A model generated the notes under the pieces. It was not told the DNA's origin, ran no database searches, and worked only from the letters and a program-made list of their open reading frames with translations. From Actinomycetota bacterium (GTDB taxonomy: Bacteria; Actinomycetota; Actinomycetes; S36-B12): 38,576 nt of DNA. Positions 37,253 to 38,576 of this stretch are shown here, piece after piece (position 1 is the first letter of the stretch; every line of letters begins with the position of its first letter). The stretch lies in NCBI GenBank assembly GCA_009699015.1, contig WLOY01000016.1, forward strand, positions 1 to 38,576, read 5' to 3'. The position numbers were made by a program, and so were the translations under genes.

Positions 37253-38290
37253 GTGCCTCAAGCGGATGTAGTCGTCATTGGCGCAGGCATCAGTGGGTTG
37301 GCTGTCGCTGAGGCCGTGCACCGAAGTGGTCGCACGGTCACCGTGCTCGAAGCCCGGCCCCGCATCGGCGGACGCCTTCTGTCCGATCCACTGGATCTCG
37401 GCGCATCGTGGTTCTGGGACGGTGAGCAACGAGTTCGTGCCATGACCGATCGCTTTGGCATCGCAACATTCCCTCAGCACACCGCCGGTGACGCGATGAT
37501 CGACGAGCGGGACGGAGTGCACAGATATCCGGGAAACCCGATTGATGGGCCAGCGCATCGTTTTGCCCACGGGGCTGCCTCATTGACTGATGCTCTCGCG
37601 AGCCAACTGCCGGAAAGGACAGTGCTCGTGGGTCAGCCCGTCGTGGAGATCTCCGATGACCTGGGCGTAAAGACAGCAGACGGTTCATGGCAGCCCCGGC
37701 ATGTGGTGATCGCGGTGCCACCTGCAGTTGCGGTGACGACCATCCGGCTGCCTCATTCCCTCCCCACGAATCTCATGGCCGTTGCCCTGCGCACTCCCGT
37801 GTGGATGGGCGACACGATCAAGGTCGTGGCGATGTACGACGAGCCCTTCTGGCGCACCGATGGCCTCGCTGGCGCAGCGATCAGTCGAGTCGGCCCGCTC
37901 CATGAGATGCATGACCTCTCTGGACCGGATGGATTGCCGGCCGCGATCTTCGGGTTCGCCCGTGGAGGTCAGCCCAACGGGCTGGATGAAACTGATGTGC
38001 GCGCGCAAATGGCACGCATCTTCGGCCCTCATGCCGGAGTTCCGCAGGAACTCCAGATCCAGGATTGGTCCCGCGATCAGTGGACGAATCCAGCTGCATC
38101 TGCAGAGGAATATGTTCCGACCGCGCCTGACTACTCAATGTTCGGCCACGCCATGTACCAGCAACCACACCTGAGCGGCCGACTCCACTGGTCATCCACG
38201 GAGACCGCACCGCTTTACGCAGGGCACATCGAAGGAGCGCTGGAGGCCGCCGAGCGAACGGTGAGGGCGATCTCCGCATGTCCTGAGTAG
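37253..38290 (+). CDS. FAD-dependent amine oxidase-like protein
   Basis: VVVIGAGISGLAVAEAVHRSGRTVTVLEARPRIGGR dinucleotide-binding motif; LDLGASWFWDG; C-terminal LHWSSTETAPLYAGHIEGALEAAERT. Confidence 0.9.
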   Translation: MPQADVVVIGAGISGLAVAEAVHRSGRTVTVLEARPRIGGRLLSDPLDLGASWFWDGEQRVRAMTDRFGIATFPQHTAGDAMIDERDGVHRYPGNPIDGPAHRFAHGAASLTDALASQLPERTVLVGQPVVEISDDLGVKTADGSWQPRHVVIAVPPAVAVTTIRLPHSLPTNLMAVALRTPVWMGDTIKVVAMYDEPFWRTDGLAGAAISRVGPLHEMHDLSGPDGLPAAIFGFARGGQPNGLDETDVRAQMARIFGPHAGVPQELQIQDWSRDQWTNPAASAEEYVPTAPDYSMFGHAMYQQPHLSGRLHWSSTETAPLYAGHIEGALEAAERTVRAISACPE

Positions 38291-38330
38291 TTCCTGCTCG
38301 CCGCTGTCGGGCGTCCATCGCCAGCGGTGA

Positions 38331-38365
38331 GACATCAGAACATCTCTGTTTGATGCTCTGATGTC
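38331..38365. promoter_or_regulatory. inverted repeat, candidate TA operator
   Basis: GACATCAGAACATC ... GATGCTCTGATGTC (14-bp arms, 13/14 matched, 7-nt spacer) 20 bp before the antitoxin-like ATG. Confidence 0.6.
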
Positions 38366-38384
38366 CACAGGCTACGCTACCTCC

Positions 38385-38576
38385 ATGCGCACGACTCTCA
38401 CGCTCGACGACGATGTGGCCATGCTGCTCAAGAAGTTCAGCGAGGAAACCGGGCTCACCTTCCGAGACGCGGTAAACCAGTCGATTCGCCGTGGACTGAT
38501 TCCACCGGGCCTTCGGGAGGCGGTCGAGCTCCCCCAACCGCGATCGATGGGCAGGCCCACGGTGGATCTCACGCAG
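38385..38576 (+). CDS. ribbon-helix-helix/VapB-like antitoxin, truncated at window edge
   Basis: MRTTLTLDDDVAMLLKKFSEETGLTFRDAVNQSIRRGLIPP; open to the end of the window. Confidence 0.75.
   Translation, partial: MRTTLTLDDDVAMLLKKFSEETGLTFRDAVNQSIRRGLIPPGLREAVELPQPRSMGRPTVDLTQ

Noticed and set aside
1-38576. CRISPR arrays, tRNA or rRNA genes
   Set aside because: No regularly spaced direct repeats and no tRNA/rRNA-like sequences noticed by eye; a tRNAscan/Infernal run would be needed to exclude small RNAs.

Overview
High-GC actinobacterial-type chromosomal window, read by eye from the sequence and the supplied ORF track; no searches were run. From left to right: (i) a 3' gene remnant that appears frameshifted, a lipoprotein, and two divergent VapBC-type toxin-antitoxin pairs; (ii) an AlkB-type monooxygenase with a C-terminal rubredoxin and a small Cys-rich zinc-ribbon protein; (iii) a large divergent inositol-catabolism and import locus (~4.4-19.7 kb) with iolD, iolB, a Cgl0159-like barrel protein, iolC, iolE, three Gfo/Idh/MocA dehydrogenases, a phytanoyl-CoA-dioxygenase-like Fe/2OG enzyme, two LacI regulators and a sugar ABC transporter. 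Two different perfect 18-bp palindromes lie in its two divergent control regions; (iv) housekeeping or accessory genes: GreA-like, PGPGW, winged-helix regulator with SbtA-like permease, SDR, AKR, lipoproteins, a secreted His/Cys-rich protein of unknown function, and an alpha/beta hydrolase; (v) a ferric-reductase-like / FMN-binding / ApbE cassette suggestive of flavinylated transmembrane electron transfer; (vi) a decaying segment (32.5-37 kb) with a disrupted MarC-like gene, IS256-family fragments joined head-to-head at a 58-bp near-palindrome, and a Fic-like C-terminal remnant; (vii) an unusual predicted lipoprotein carrying a cold-shock domain, an FAD amine-oxidase-like protein, and a truncated antitoxin at the right edge. 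The best candidates for undescribed biology are the dioxygenase-containing inositol operon, the lipoprotein/cold-shock fusion, the secreted CHxxxHxxGH protein and the head-to-head IS junction.
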